A stretch of DNA of 64,000 nt, taken from the NCBI GenBank assembly GCA_050955045.1, contig JBPBQV010000020.1, positions 52,329 to 116,328 on the forward strand, read 5' to 3'. Position 1 is the first letter of the stretch; each line of letters begins with the position of its first letter. This DNA comes from Mucilaginibacter_A sp050955045 (GTDB taxonomy: Bacteria > Bacteroidota > Bacteroidia > Sphingobacteriales > Sphingobacteriaceae). This document shows positions 17,505 through 25,307 of this stretch, piece after piece. The position numbers and the translations under genes were made by a program. The notes beneath the pieces are model-generated. The model had not been told where the DNA came from, ran no database searches, and saw only the letters and a list, made by a program, of their open reading frames with translations.

Positions 17505-17885
17505 CTAAAAATTAGAGGATAGTTTTGTAAATACCTGCAAGGCTGAAGACGAGTTTACTTTTTCAAAACCTTCTTCGCTTGCCAATTCTGCAGGAGTTAC
17601 AGAACTAAAAGCCATTGACCAGTTGGTAAATAATCGATTATCCGTTATTCCTTCTTTTAAAAGCACTACGCTTGTGTGCCGTTTGTCCTGATTGATTGTA
17701 GCATAAAGTAGTTTAACGTCTTGTTCTTCTCCTTCTAAAAGTTGAATAAATTTTCCTTTTAAAAACAACAGCATTCCACTTATCCCAAATCGTTTATTTT
17801 TTTCACGTGATACAACCAGTAATGTTTTTAAGTCCGCATCATTAAATTCAGTTTTAGCATAACTACTATAAATGAGGAAATACAT
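17505..17885 (-). CDS. Stand-alone BLUF blue-light sensor
   Basis: A 126-residue single-domain BLUF protein that binds FAD and senses blue light through a Tyr-Gln hydrogen-bond switch. The key residues are present: Tyr6 (LIYSSYA), Asn30 before FGISGMLLF, Gln48 (FIQLLEGE) and Trp89/Met91 (NWSMAF). The C-terminal 30 residues form the usual short capping part; no effector domain is fused. Output must therefore go through a partner protein, not apparent among neighbours. The gene converges with the prenyl synthase; a small CCTCT/AGAGG hairpin covers the gap (17507-17519). Confidence 0.9.
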   Translation of the reverse strand: MYFLIYSSYAKTEFNDADLKTLLVVSREKNKRFGISGMLLFLKGKFIQLLEGEEQDVKLLYATINQDKRHTSVVLLKEGITDNRLFTNWSMAFSSVTPAELASEEGFEKVNSSSALQVFTKLSSNF

Positions 17886-18008
17886 TTTTTCGTGGATAAT
17901 TTGGCTTGTTGTTATGGTTGATTTAAAATAGTTGTAGACAAAGCTGTATACGGTACAAATGCCCTCAGTGTTGAATTAGAATTTGATAATATTATGGCTA
18001 TAATAAAG

Positions 18009-18046
18009 AAAGCCCTGACTTGATCGATCAAGTCAGGGCTTTTTTA
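18009..18046. terminator. Perfect palindromic bidirectional terminator
   Basis: A perfect 34-bp palindrome (18009-18042, arms of 17 bases centred on GATCGATC) is followed by a T tract on the plus strand and has an A-rich run on the other side, so it can end transcription from both directions. It serves rplU-rpmA from the right. What it ends on the plus strand is unclear; a coding-like 30-codon open stretch without a start precedes it (17929-18023). Confidence 0.8.
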
Positions 18047-18062
18047 TTATGTAAAAGAAGTA

Positions 18063-18473
18063 TTAAGCTGAAACAGCTTCTCCTTCACCCTCAGTTTCTG
18101 TAGCAGCAGTTGCTTCATCAACTAAATTGCCTTCAGGTGTTACTACCGTTGGATGAACATCTACAGTTTCAGTTAAAGCAATCGGCTCTGGTGTTATTGC
18201 TTGTGCAACATCAGTAGTTTCAAAAGGAATAATAGAAACGTAAGAACGATTATCTGCTTTTTTTCTAAAAACTACGTGTCCATCAACTAAAGCAAATAAA
18301 GTATGGTCTTTACCAATACCTACATTTTTATCTGGATTATGTGGCGTACCACGCTGACGAACGATGATATTACCAGCAATTGCTGGCTGACCACCAAATA
18401 TTTTAATACCTAAACGTTTACTATGTGATTCGCGACCATTTCTGGAACTACCCGCGCCTTTTTTGTGTGCCAT
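18063..18473 (-). CDS. rpmA: 50S ribosomal protein L27 with acidic C-terminal extension
   Basis: Residues 1-85 are a canonical L27 (MAHKKGAGSSRNGRES..., GNIIVRQRGTPHNPDKNVGIGKDHTLFAL.DG.V.F). L27 sits at the peptidyl transferase centre, its N-terminus reaching the P-site tRNA; no extra N-terminal cleavable peptide is present. After about residue 90 the protein continues for some 45 residues of Thr/Val/Glu/Ala-rich low-complexity sequence ending ETEGEGEAVSA, making 136 residues against a usual 85-95. It follows rplU after 49 bases in the same operon. Confidence 0.95.
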   Translation of the reverse strand: MAHKKGAGSSRNGRESHSKRLGIKIFGGQPAIAGNIIVRQRGTPHNPDKNVGIGKDHTLFALVDGHVVFRKKADNRSYVSIIPFETTDVAQAITPEPIALTETVDVHPTVVTPEGNLVDEATAATETEGEGEAVSA

Positions 18474-18522
18474 TTTGTTTTAATTTTGATGAACTGCAAT
18501 CAGTTCAGAATTTAAAAATCAA

Positions 18523-18831
18523 TTATAAAGTGATTCCTGTAATCTCAATTTTTGTGAATTGCTGACGGTGACCGTTTTTCTTCTTGTAACCTTTACGGCG
18601 TTTCTTCTTGAAAACGATTACTTTATCACCTTTTAAATGAGACACGATTTTAGCAGTAACACGTGCATTTTCCAAACCGCTTCCGATGGAAAAATTACCT
18701 TCATTTTCTGCTAACAATACCTGGTCAAATTCAATACTAGCGCCTTCTTCTCCTTGCAAACGGTGTACAAAAAGCCTCTGGTCTTTAGCAACTTTAAATT
18801 GCTGTCCGGCTATACTTACTATTGCGTACAT
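18523..18831 (-). CDS. rplU: 50S ribosomal protein L21
   Basis: The 102-residue product is a full-length L21: MYAIVSIAGQQFKV at the start and KRRKGYKKKNGHRQ...KI near the end, the basic rRNA-binding segment. It is the first gene of the rplU-rpmA operon and binds 23S rRNA. A TATATTTG promoter element lies 28 bases upstream. Confidence 0.96.
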   Translation of the reverse strand: MYAIVSIAGQQFKVAKDQRLFVHRLQGEEGASIEFDQVLLAENEGNFSIGSGLENARVTAKIVSHLKGDKVIVFKKKRRKGYKKKNGHRQQFTKIEITGITL

Positions 18832-18858
18832 TGTTAAATAAATTTTTTAAATGAGGCG

Positions 18859-18866
18859 CAAATATA
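18859..18866 (-). promoter_or_regulatory. -7 element of the rplU-rpmA promoter
   Basis: On the minus strand this reads TATATTTG followed by CGC, matching the Bacteroidota TAnnTTTG consensus. A TAAAAACAGTA motif copy (18884-18894) covers the region where the -33 element would sit; no exact TTTG is seen there. Confidence 0.5.
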
Positions 18867-18901
18867 GCAACATTTTTTGTTAATAAAAACAGTAGTAAAT
18901 G

Positions 18902-19405
18902 CTATTTTTTGCGGTCTTCTGCATCGGCAAGCCTTTGTTCTATTTCTTTGGCAACCTGCATGGCGGCATCCCGCAATCTTGGATCATCATTATAAGCAAC
19001 ATCAAACAAAACTTCCTTGCTTTTACGTTTATAATGAAAGGCAATGTAATAGTGCAAAGCGTTTTTTACATTTCTACCAGTTGTATCGGCCAATATTTGT
19101 TTCGGGAAATCCCAAAAACCCAGTTCGGCAGCTTTACGGTGCAGGTAAAGCAAATCATCCTTTGATAAGCGTACTGTTTTTACCACCAAAGAATCATGAT
19201 TGTTGATATACTGATACTTTCCGGTTTTAGAGTTGTAACTGTTGTTCAGGTTGTTGCCCTCGCCATATTTAAAATCTATTGATTCAAATTCGGAAAACTT
19301 GAACGGTGCATTGCCAATCATCATCCCATAATAATAAACGCAATACAGCATAAACGGAACAACAATGCTGAAACCGAGAAATATTTTTTTAGAACGATCA
19401 GTCAT
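18902..19405 (-). CDS. Membrane-anchored protein of unknown function
   Basis: A 167-residue protein with one N-terminal TM helix (about residues 8-29, KIFLGFSIVVPFMLYCVYYYG) and a soluble domain beyond it, presumably outside the cytoplasm. The sequence (SKDDLLYLHRKAAELGFWDFP, then DVAYNDDPRLRDAAMQVAKEIEQRL) looks like a small alpha/beta domain seen in Bacteroidota proteins of unknown role. No catalytic motif is recognised. It stands upstream of rplU on the same strand, 70 bases away, with the rplU promoter in between. Confidence 0.65.
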   Translation of the reverse strand: MTDRSKKIFLGFSIVVPFMLYCVYYYGMMIGNAPFKFSEFESIDFKYGEGNNLNNSYNSKTGKYQYINNHDSLVVKTVRLSKDDLLYLHRKAAELGFWDFPKQILADTTGRNVKNALHYYIAFHYKRKSKEVLFDVAYNDDPRLRDAAMQVAKEIEQRLADAEDRKK

Positions 19406-19672
19406 TTCAAAGTGGAAGATTAAATTTTCAGCTTCAAAATTCGTTTATAAAAACCAGTATGCAAAATATTGATTTTAGCTGATACTGTTTTTACCGGATA
19501 AAAAATGAGAACGAACCAAAAGTTTAAAGGTAAAATTGAGCAAATACTGCATCAAAATGTAGAAAATAATCTACCACTTGGATATCTATATTAACTAATA
19601 TAATTCGTCTAGTGTATTAATTATTAATTGGCTTTAAATTTGACGACTTAATTTATATACATAAATCAAAAA

Positions 19673-20419
19673 ATGAAAAAGATTTCTCCTTTATTTATTG
19701 CGCTGTTAATGCTTGGTGCTTGTAAAAAAGACAAAGTTGCGCCTACCACTGTACCTGTACAATTTACAGCTACAACGTATTCTTTCTTAGGAAAATATGA
19801 TACTAACGGAAAACCAATCGATTACTTAAGTACAAAAGATGTTATTTCGGCCAGTTTAACTTCTTACCTTAATACTACTTTGCCGGAACGTACTGATTTA
19901 AGAAAATCAAATCCGGATCTGTTGACTACAAAATCTATTGCAGATATCACTATGACTCAAAAATCTGATGTTTCTATCACTTTTGTTAAGCAGGGAACAG
20001 GTGTTGCAGATGCAATTGGTTTTTACACTTATCCTACAGGTAGTGCTCCTGCAACTGCTGCAGATATTAAAAACATTACATACATTTTCCCTCTTGCTGG
20101 TAACGGTACAACTTTAGAAGCAGGTGATAAAGTTAAAATCGGAACATTTGGTGTAGGAACTTCTATCGGTTTTGTGTTGTTGCAAAATGGCTGGAATCCT
20201 GTTACAAAAGCTGTAGTTAATGATGCAGTTCATTTTTGTTCTAATGATGCACTGAATCCTGAAGTAGATGTAAACTTAAAAAAACATGCTGTATTAATAA
20301 ATTATGCTCCAGAAAACAAAGTTTTAATTGGATTTGAAGATTTGGACAGAACATTAGCTAATTGTGACCATGATTTCAACGATATTGTAGTTTACGCAAC
20401 TGTTACAGCTGCAATTTAA
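19673..20419 (+). CDS. DUF4114-containing lipoprotein
   Basis: The 248-residue product has a lipoprotein signal (lipobox LGAC, Cys17, followed by KKDK). The C-terminal part (about 145-245) carries the DUF4114 hallmark: GFEDLDR...CDHDFNDIVVY, an acidic cluster likely to bind calcium. DUF4114 is found in surface and adhesion-type proteins. It stands alone with its own terminator, and the CKKDK start favours surface or outer-membrane lipidation. Function unknown. Confidence 0.8.
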   Translation: MKKISPLFIALLMLGACKKDKVAPTTVPVQFTATTYSFLGKYDTNGKPIDYLSTKDVISASLTSYLNTTLPERTDLRKSNPDLLTTKSIADITMTQKSDVSITFVKQGTGVADAIGFYTYPTGSAPATAADIKNITYIFPLAGNGTTLEAGDKVKIGTFGVGTSIGFVLLQNGWNPVTKAVVNDAVHFCSNDALNPEVDVNLKKHAVLINYAPENKVLIGFEDLDRTLANCDHDFNDIVVYATVTAAI

Positions 20420-20466
20420 TTTACTAAAACGCTAGTTTCGCATCTATCGTTACATAATTTATCAAC

Positions 20467-20508
20467 TAAAAGGAGCATTCGTTTTTAATAACTATAATGC
20501 TCCTTTTA
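20467..20508. terminator. Terminator hairpin built from near-copies of the dispersed motif
   Basis: Perfect 13-bp arms (TAAAAGGAGCATT at 20467-20479; its complement at 20496-20508) enclose a 16-base loop. It lies between two convergent genes and can serve both. Each arm differs from the dispersed TAAAAGAAGCA motif by one base, and the two arms match each other. Confidence 0.75.
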
Positions 20509-20522
20509 TCATATAAAAAACT

Positions 20523-21896
20523 TTAACCTTCTAGCTCTCCCTCCCACTTGCTAACTACTGCTGTTGCCATAGCATTACCTAAAACGTTGGTAGCTGAACG
20601 GCCCATATCTAATAAAGGATCAATGCCGATTAGTAAAGCTAAACCTGCTTCCGGAATATTGAAACTGGCAATTGTTCCAGCAATAACCACTAATGATGCA
20701 CGCGGCACACCAGCTATACCTTTACTGGTTAACATCAGCACTAAAAGCATAGATAATTGCTGCTGATAAGATAGATGGATATTGTAGGATTGTGCCAGAA
20801 AAAGCGATGCAAAAGTCATGTACATCATAGATCCGTCCAAATTGAAAGAATAACCCAGCGGCAACACAAAACTTACAATTTTATCTTTACAACCAAAGCG
20901 TTCCAATTCTATCAAGGTGCGCGGATAAGCTGCTTCACTGGTAGATGTGCTAAAAGCAATCAGCATCGCATCTTTTAAATTATTTACTAAAGTGAAAACG
21001 CGCTTTTTCAAAACTGTAAATCCGGCAAGTACAAGCACTAACCATAAAACAAGCAGCGCAAAATAAAATTCGCCTATAAAAACAGCATATGTAGCCAAAA
21101 CGCTTAAACCTTGTTTAGCTACGATAGCGGTCATCGCTCCAAATACCGCTAAAGGTGCAACGTACATCACATAAGAAGTTATTTTGAGGATAACATGCGC
21201 AATTGCATCCATCGCTTTAATTATAATTGCACCTTTTTCGCCAATAGCCGCAGTTGCCACGCCGAAAAACAAAGAAAAAATTACGATTTGTAAAATTTCA
21301 TTGTTGGCCATCGCTTCTACAAAACTCCGTGGGAAAACATGTGCCAGAAAATCTTTTAGTGATAAAGCTGTTTTTTGGATGCCAGACTGCAAATGTTCAT
21401 CCGGCAAAGTCAAATGCATCGATTTGCCAGGCTCAAAAAAGTTAACCAAAACCATTCCCAGCAATAAAGAAACTACTGTAGCACTCACAAACCACAGCAT
21501 GGTTTTGCCGCCAATCCGGCCAACAGCTTTAATATCGCCAACTTTAGCTACGCCAACAACCAGCGTGGTAAAAACCAACGGTGCTACAATCATTTTAATC
21601 AGCCGCAAAAAAATATCGCTCAGCATGGTAAAATATTCCAGTTTACTTTCGCGTATGGTATCATTTTCTTTGCGGATACTATTTTGAGCAGCTTTTTGTG
21701 TTTTTAAGGATTGATAAGTTTGTGATGTGGTATCTTTTACAGAAAGCATCTGCAACTGGATGGATTTGATCTGAGTTTCCGATTGAAAAATCTTATCGTT
21801 GTAAGAACTAATCGTATTAATATTATAAATGTAACCTGCTAAAATCCCGAAAATTAGCGCTAAAAAGATGTATAAAGTAAGTTTGCTTTTTGCCAT
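20523..21896 (-). CDS. Dicarboxylate/amino acid:cation symporter (DAACS family)
   Basis: A 457-residue GltPh/GltP-type transporter. After an N-terminal helix comes an unusual coiled insertion (about residues 30-85, KIFQSETQIKSIQLQMLSVKDTTSQ... ), then TM2-TM6, the re-entrant loops HP1 (FSTSTSEAAYP, the Ser-rich tip) and HP2 (LTSKGIAGVPRASLVV), and the NLDGSMMY motif in TM7. It takes up glutamate, aspartate or C4-dicarboxylates with protons or sodium in the inner membrane. The N-terminal insertion between TM1 and TM2 is longer than usual. Confidence 0.92.
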   Translation of the reverse strand: MAKSKLTLYIFLALIFGILAGYIYNINTISSYNDKIFQSETQIKSIQLQMLSVKDTTSQTYQSLKTQKAAQNSIRKENDTIRESKLEYFTMLSDIFLRLIKMIVAPLVFTTLVVGVAKVGDIKAVGRIGGKTMLWFVSATVVSLLLGMVLVNFFEPGKSMHLTLPDEHLQSGIQKTALSLKDFLAHVFPRSFVEAMANNEILQIVIFSLFFGVATAAIGEKGAIIIKAMDAIAHVILKITSYVMYVAPLAVFGAMTAIVAKQGLSVLATYAVFIGEFYFALLVLWLVLVLAGFTVLKKRVFTLVNNLKDAMLIAFSTSTSEAAYPRTLIELERFGCKDKIVSFVLPLGYSFNLDGSMMYMTFASLFLAQSYNIHLSYQQQLSMLLVLMLTSKGIAGVPRASLVVIAGTIASFNIPEAGLALLIGIDPLLDMGRSATNVLGNAMATAVVSKWEGELEG

Positions 21897-21958
21897 AGTT
21901 AATCCAAAAAGCCTAAAACTACAATAAATTACAGTTTAGTTGAAATATATTTGCCTTT

Positions 21959-22483
21959 ATGAGTCTTGTTTATCCTTCATCTGATCTGAAAAAAGAATTA
22001 CAGCAATTAAGTGCTCCAGAAGTTGCTGCACTTTGCCTGAGGTTGGCACGTTTTAAAAAAGAAAACAAAGAACTGCTAACTTATTTGTTGTTTAAAGCTG
22101 ATGATCCGAACGCATTTATCAAAGAATATCAGGAAGAAATGGATTTGCAGTTTGGTAAAATTAGCGGCAAAAGTTTTTTAGTGGTAAAAACACTACGAAA
22201 AATCGCAACGCAGATGAATAACCAAATCCGGTATGCAGGTTCCGAAGTAGTTAAAACAGAATTGCTGCTGCATTACTGCAAAAATTACATCAACTATGTA
22301 AATTATCACACACAATACAAACCATTGCGCAGTATTTTTTACCGGCACACCGAAAAAGTAAAAGCTGCAATTGAAAAGCTGCATGAAGATTTGCAGTATG
22401 ATTATGGAAATTTGTACGAAGAAATGTTAACAGAAGCAGAAAAAGAAATCTATTGGTTTGAAAAGAAACCGGCCATGCTGTAA
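21959..22483 (+). CDS. Hypothetical helical protein
   Basis: The 174-residue product is predicted mostly alpha-helical, soluble and charged, without signal peptide or known motif. It begins right after the promoter region of the divergent symporter. It is followed after 47 bases by an ECF sigma factor gene with a GTG start, which may or may not share its transcript. I do not recognise the family. Confidence 0.6.
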   Translation: MSLVYPSSDLKKELQQLSAPEVAALCLRLARFKKENKELLTYLLFKADDPNAFIKEYQEEMDLQFGKISGKSFLVVKTLRKIATQMNNQIRYAGSEVVKTELLLHYCKNYINYVNYHTQYKPLRSIFYRHTEKVKAAIEKLHEDLQYDYGNLYEEMLTEAEKEIYWFEKKPAML

Positions 22484-22530
22484 CAAATTTCAATTAGTTT
22501 GCTCCAACTATAAAACAAGCCCATATTCTG

Positions 22531-23028
22531 GTGAAAACAAAAGATAGTGCTTTCAGGGAAATTTTCGAAGCAAATTCTAAACGCATTTACCGTTTATGCT
22601 ACTCTTACACGGCCGATGATGATGCGGCAAATGATTTATTGCAGGAAACTTTTTTGAAGGTTTGGCAAAATCTGGACAAATTTCGTAACCAGGCCATGAT
22701 TTCTACTTGGATTTACCGGATTGCTGTGAATACTTGTTTAACTTATTTACGATCTGAAAAACGACAAGCTAAAGAAGAACTGACACCGTTTATAGAAGAC
22801 AACGAAAAAGAAGAAGTATCCGAAAAAAAAGAAGAAGTTGATTTGCTTTACCAATGTATTGCCAAACTGGAAGAATCTGAAAGAATATTGATTACGATGG
22901 TTTTAGACGAATTGCCGTATCCGGAAATTGCCGAGATATCCGGCATCTCCGAAGGAAATCTGAGAGTGAAAATTCATCGCATTAAACAAAAACTAACCGA
23001 GCTGTATAATCATTATGAAAAACTTTGA
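22531..23028 (+). CDS. RNA polymerase ECF-type sigma factor
   Basis: A 165-residue group IV sigma factor starting at GTG. Sigma region 2 spans about 10-75 (FREIFEANSKRIYRLCYSYTADDDAANDLLQETFLKVWQNLDKF.. STWIYRIAVNTCLTYLR) and region 4 about 105-160 (YQCIAKLEESERILITMVLDELPYPEIAEISGISEGNLRVKIHRIKQKL). A Glu/Lys-rich linker joins them. Its 3' end overlaps the next gene by 14 bases, the usual arrangement for a sigma factor and its membrane regulator. The two GTAACC-N16-CGTA promoters at 3.5 and 5.4 kb are of the type such factors read, but no link is shown. Confidence 0.93.
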   Translation: MKTKDSAFREIFEANSKRIYRLCYSYTADDDAANDLLQETFLKVWQNLDKFRNQAMISTWIYRIAVNTCLTYLRSEKRQAKEELTPFIEDNEKEEVSEKKEEVDLLYQCIAKLEESERILITMVLDELPYPEIAEISGISEGNLRVKIHRIKQKLTELYNHYEKL

Positions 23029-23608
23029 AGAACTAAGCTCGATGTGGACTGCACAACCACAGGCAGCGCAAATACCTGTAGATATTTTATTAAAACAAGT
23101 AAAAAAAGGCACCTCGGCACTTAACCGTAAATTGCTGTTTTCGGTTTTGTTAATGGCAGCCACTTTCGTTTTTATGATCGTACTGTTCCTGTTTTTTTTG
23201 TTCAATTCCTGGCTTACTTATGCTGGTATTTTTATTACGATGAGCACCATTTTAATTTATACTATTATGATGTTCCGTGATTATCGGTTGTTGGCCTCGC
23301 ATGATCCAACAATAGAAGTGAACGTTTATTTAGAAAAACTGAAAATTTACCAAACTAGCAGAACGCAGGTTTATGGAAAAATGTACTATGTTTATACTAT
23401 TTTGCTGACATTGGGAATGGGATTGTTTTTAATAGAAATTCTAAAATCTACCCCATTATTTTTGGAGATAATAGCTTACACAATATTTTTTGGCTGGATG
23501 TTACTGGTTACTTTTTACTTGAAGAAATGGATTGTCAAAACTGAACAGGAAAAAATTAGCGAGATCATCAACCGCTTGGAGCGATTGAAAGGACAATTTC
23601 GGGATTAA
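23015..23608 (+). CDS. Four-TM membrane protein, candidate regulator of the ECF sigma factor
   Basis: The 197-residue product has a cytoplasmic N-terminal part (1-43), two TM pairs (about 45-65 and 68-90; about 122-142 and 146-168) and a cytoplasmic C-terminal helix (170-197). It overlaps the sigma gene by 14 bases, so translation is coupled. By position it is the likely anti-sigma factor, but it lacks the zinc-binding HxxxCxxC motif and the FecR or RskA layout of known anti-sigma proteins. The role is inferred from context only. Confidence 0.7.
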   Translation: MKNFEELSSMWTAQPQAAQIPVDILLKQVKKGTSALNRKLLFSVLLMAATFVFMIVLFLFFLFNSWLTYAGIFITMSTILIYTIMMFRDYRLLASHDPTIEVNVYLEKLKIYQTSRTQVYGKMYYVYTILLTLGMGLFLIEILKSTPLFLEIIAYTIFFGWMLLVTFYLKKWIVKTEQEKISEIINRLERLKGQFRD

Positions 23609-23704
23609 TAAAATTTCTAATAATATCGTACTTCTTTTACAGCATATTTTTGGGAGAGCTGAAGGAAAAGCCTTTCTAAATTCAAAAAAACACTGCTAAA
23701 AACA

Positions 23705-23729
23705 GTAACCAAATTTGCATAAAAACGTA
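23705..23729 (+). promoter_or_regulatory. Possible ECF-like promoter before the GT2 gene
   Basis: GTAACC (23705-23710) and CGTA (23726-23729) with a 15-base spacer resemble the pair at 3.5 and 5.4 kb (16-base spacer), 33 bases before the ATG at 23763. The one-base difference and overlap with a motif copy (23697-23707) make this weak. Confidence 0.25.
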
Positions 23730-23762
23730 TCAATTTGAGTAGATATTATTCTTCTTTTCATC

Positions 23763-24524
23763 ATGGCTTATCATTTTACGCAGGTTACATTGCTTGTTAC
23801 ACATTATAATCGAAGCCGATCACTCGAAAATTTGTTAAGCACTTTTCAAAAGCAAGAATGCACTTTTGGAGATATTGTTGTTTCTGATGATGGCAGCAAA
23901 CCGGAACATTTAGCGGTTTTAAAAAACCTGCAAACCGATTTTGCTTTCAAGCTCATAACTACTCCTCAAAATAAAGGCTTAGGCAATAACATTAACAAAG
24001 GCCAGGACGCTGTAAAAACACCTTATACTTTATATATTCAGGAAGATTTTGAACCTGATGCTTCTTTTGCCGGTCATTTTTTTGATGCTATGCAAATGCT
24101 GGATCAGGAACCAGAACTGGATATGGTACGTTTTTATGCTTACTTAAAATATCCGTATTTAAAGTCTTACCAAAAAGGTTTTTCGCTAATGCTGATTAAG
24201 CCCTGGTTTACTAATTACAAAAAAATATATTATTATAGTGATCATCCGCATGTGCGTCGCAGTTCGTTTTTTGATAAATTCGGACGTTATGCAGAAGGAA
24301 TAAAAGGAGATAAAACCGAATACCGGATGTGCGTTTCCTTTATCAAAAATAAAGGCAAGGCTTTGTTTTATGATGATTTTAAAGCTTTGTTTAAGCAGAT
24401 AAATTCTTCCGAAGAACCCAGTACTATGAGCAGAAGCAACTGGACACAAAGCAATAACCCGTTATTAGCTTTTGTTCGGGATGTGTACCGACAGATCAAA
24501 TACAACTACGATTTATTGTTTTAA
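23763..24524 (+). CDS. Family 2 glycosyltransferase
   Basis: A 253-residue GT-A fold enzyme: TLLVTHYNRSRSLENLL at the N-terminus binds the nucleotide sugar, VVSDDGS (about 40-46) and QEDFEPD (about 97-103) supply the acidic metal-binding residues. It is soluble, with no TM helix. The acceptor and sugar are unknown and no polysaccharide cluster surrounds it. A weak ECF-like promoter lies upstream. Confidence 0.85.
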   Translation: MAYHFTQVTLLVTHYNRSRSLENLLSTFQKQECTFGDIVVSDDGSKPEHLAVLKNLQTDFAFKLITTPQNKGLGNNINKGQDAVKTPYTLYIQEDFEPDASFAGHFFDAMQMLDQEPELDMVRFYAYLKYPYLKSYQKGFSLMLIKPWFTNYKKIYYYSDHPHVRRSSFFDKFGRYAEGIKGDKTEYRMCVSFIKNKGKALFYDDFKALFKQINSSEEPSTMSRSNWTQSNNPLLAFVRDVYRQIKYNYDLLF

Positions 24525-24663
24525 ACCCTTTTTCCTCCAAAAATTTGATAACAGGTAACTCCTTTTATCAACATAAAATTAGCAATCACAAATTTATTGG
24601 CATAAAAGAAGCATTCTAAATTCTTTTGCAGTTATTAAAAATTAAATCAAGAAAAATTACAAT

Positions 24664-24693
24664 AAAAAAGGGCCTGTTTCCAAGCCCTTAAAA
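24664..24693 (-). terminator. Terminator of the Ser/Thr/Gly-rich lipoprotein gene
   Basis: On the minus strand AAGGGC and GCCCTT arms enclose a 10-base loop and are followed by a run of six T. It lies 22 bases after the stop of the gene it serves. Confidence 0.7.
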
Positions 24694-24714
24694 TTTGTTA
24701 CCCAGTAACGTTAA

Positions 24715-25110
24715 TTATTGCGGAGTTCCTGTGCTTCCTGTACCAGTGCTACTTGTTCCACTTCCATTTGTTCCAGTACTGCCTGAACCTGTTCCTGTTC
24801 CAGTAGCTGTACCTGTTCCGGTTGTTCCTGTTCCAGTAGTTCCGGTTCCTGTGCCAGTTGTTCCTGTACCTGTTCCGGTAGCCGTTCCTGTTCCAGTTGT
24901 TCCAGTTCCGCCTGTGTTAGTGCCAGTTCCGCCAGTACTGCTTCCGGTTCCAGATCCTGATCCGGTTGTACTGCTTCCAGCAGAGGTTGAATCCATTGCA
25001 CTTCCGGTAGAAGAAGAATCTGAAGTGCTACTTGAAGTTTTGTTAGAGTTACATGCAGCAAAGCTAACTGATGCTGCTAAGGCCCACATCATTAATTTAG
25101 AATTTTTCAT
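24715..25110 (-). CDS. Low-complexity Ser/Thr/Gly-rich lipoprotein
   Basis: The 131-residue product has a lipoprotein signal (MKNSKLMMWALAASVSFAAC, Cys20) and then almost only Ser, Thr, Gly and Ala, with repeats of TGTG, TGTT and TGTA from about residue 50 to 130. This is the true strand: signal peptide, lipobox and terminator all fit it, while the complementary Pro-Val-rich frame has none. The repeats come in short units of 6 or 12 bases and may expand or contract. A surface-exposed flexible spacer is plausible; no function is known. Confidence 0.75.
   Translation of the reverse strand: MKNSKLMMWALAASVSFAACNSNKTSSSTSDSSSTGSAMDSTSAGSSTTGSGSGTGSSTGGTGTNTGGTGTTGTGTATGTGTGTTGTGTGTTGTGTTGTGTATGTGTGSGSTGTNGSGTSSTGTGSTGTPQ
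24740..24965. repeat. Degenerate 6-base tandem repeat tract in the lipoprotein gene
   Basis: Plus strand shows repeated GTTCCT/GTTCCG/GTTCCA units, often as TGTTCCTGTTCC-like 12-mers, coding Gly-Thr pairs on the other strand. Unit length is a multiple of three, so slippage changes protein length without frameshift. Confidence 0.7.
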
Positions 25111-25234
25111 TTTGGTAAGAGTTGATTTCTTAAAACAACACCATTTATTTTTTTATGTTTAATGAATTTAATTTAAACTACCAGAAATTATTTTTAAATA
25201 GGATAGCTGTTTTTTTAGCTAAAAATTGTTCGCA

Positions 25235-25270
25235 CAAAAAAGGACCTGTTCCAGTCAGAACAAGCCCTTT
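25235..25270 (-). terminator. Terminator of the Hsp20 gene
   Basis: Minus strand: AAAGGGCTTGTTC pairs, with two mismatches, with GAACAGGTCCTTT, followed by a run of T. It lies 37 bases past the stop. Confidence 0.7.
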
Positions 25271-25307
25271 CATCAACTAAACTATCAACCAAAAAAACTT
25301 ATTTTAA

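Noticed and set aside
24695..25162. Pro-Val-rich plus-strand frame of 155 codons
   Set aside because: It is the shadow of the Gly/Thr-rich lipoprotein on the minus strand, which has the signal peptide, lipobox and terminator.
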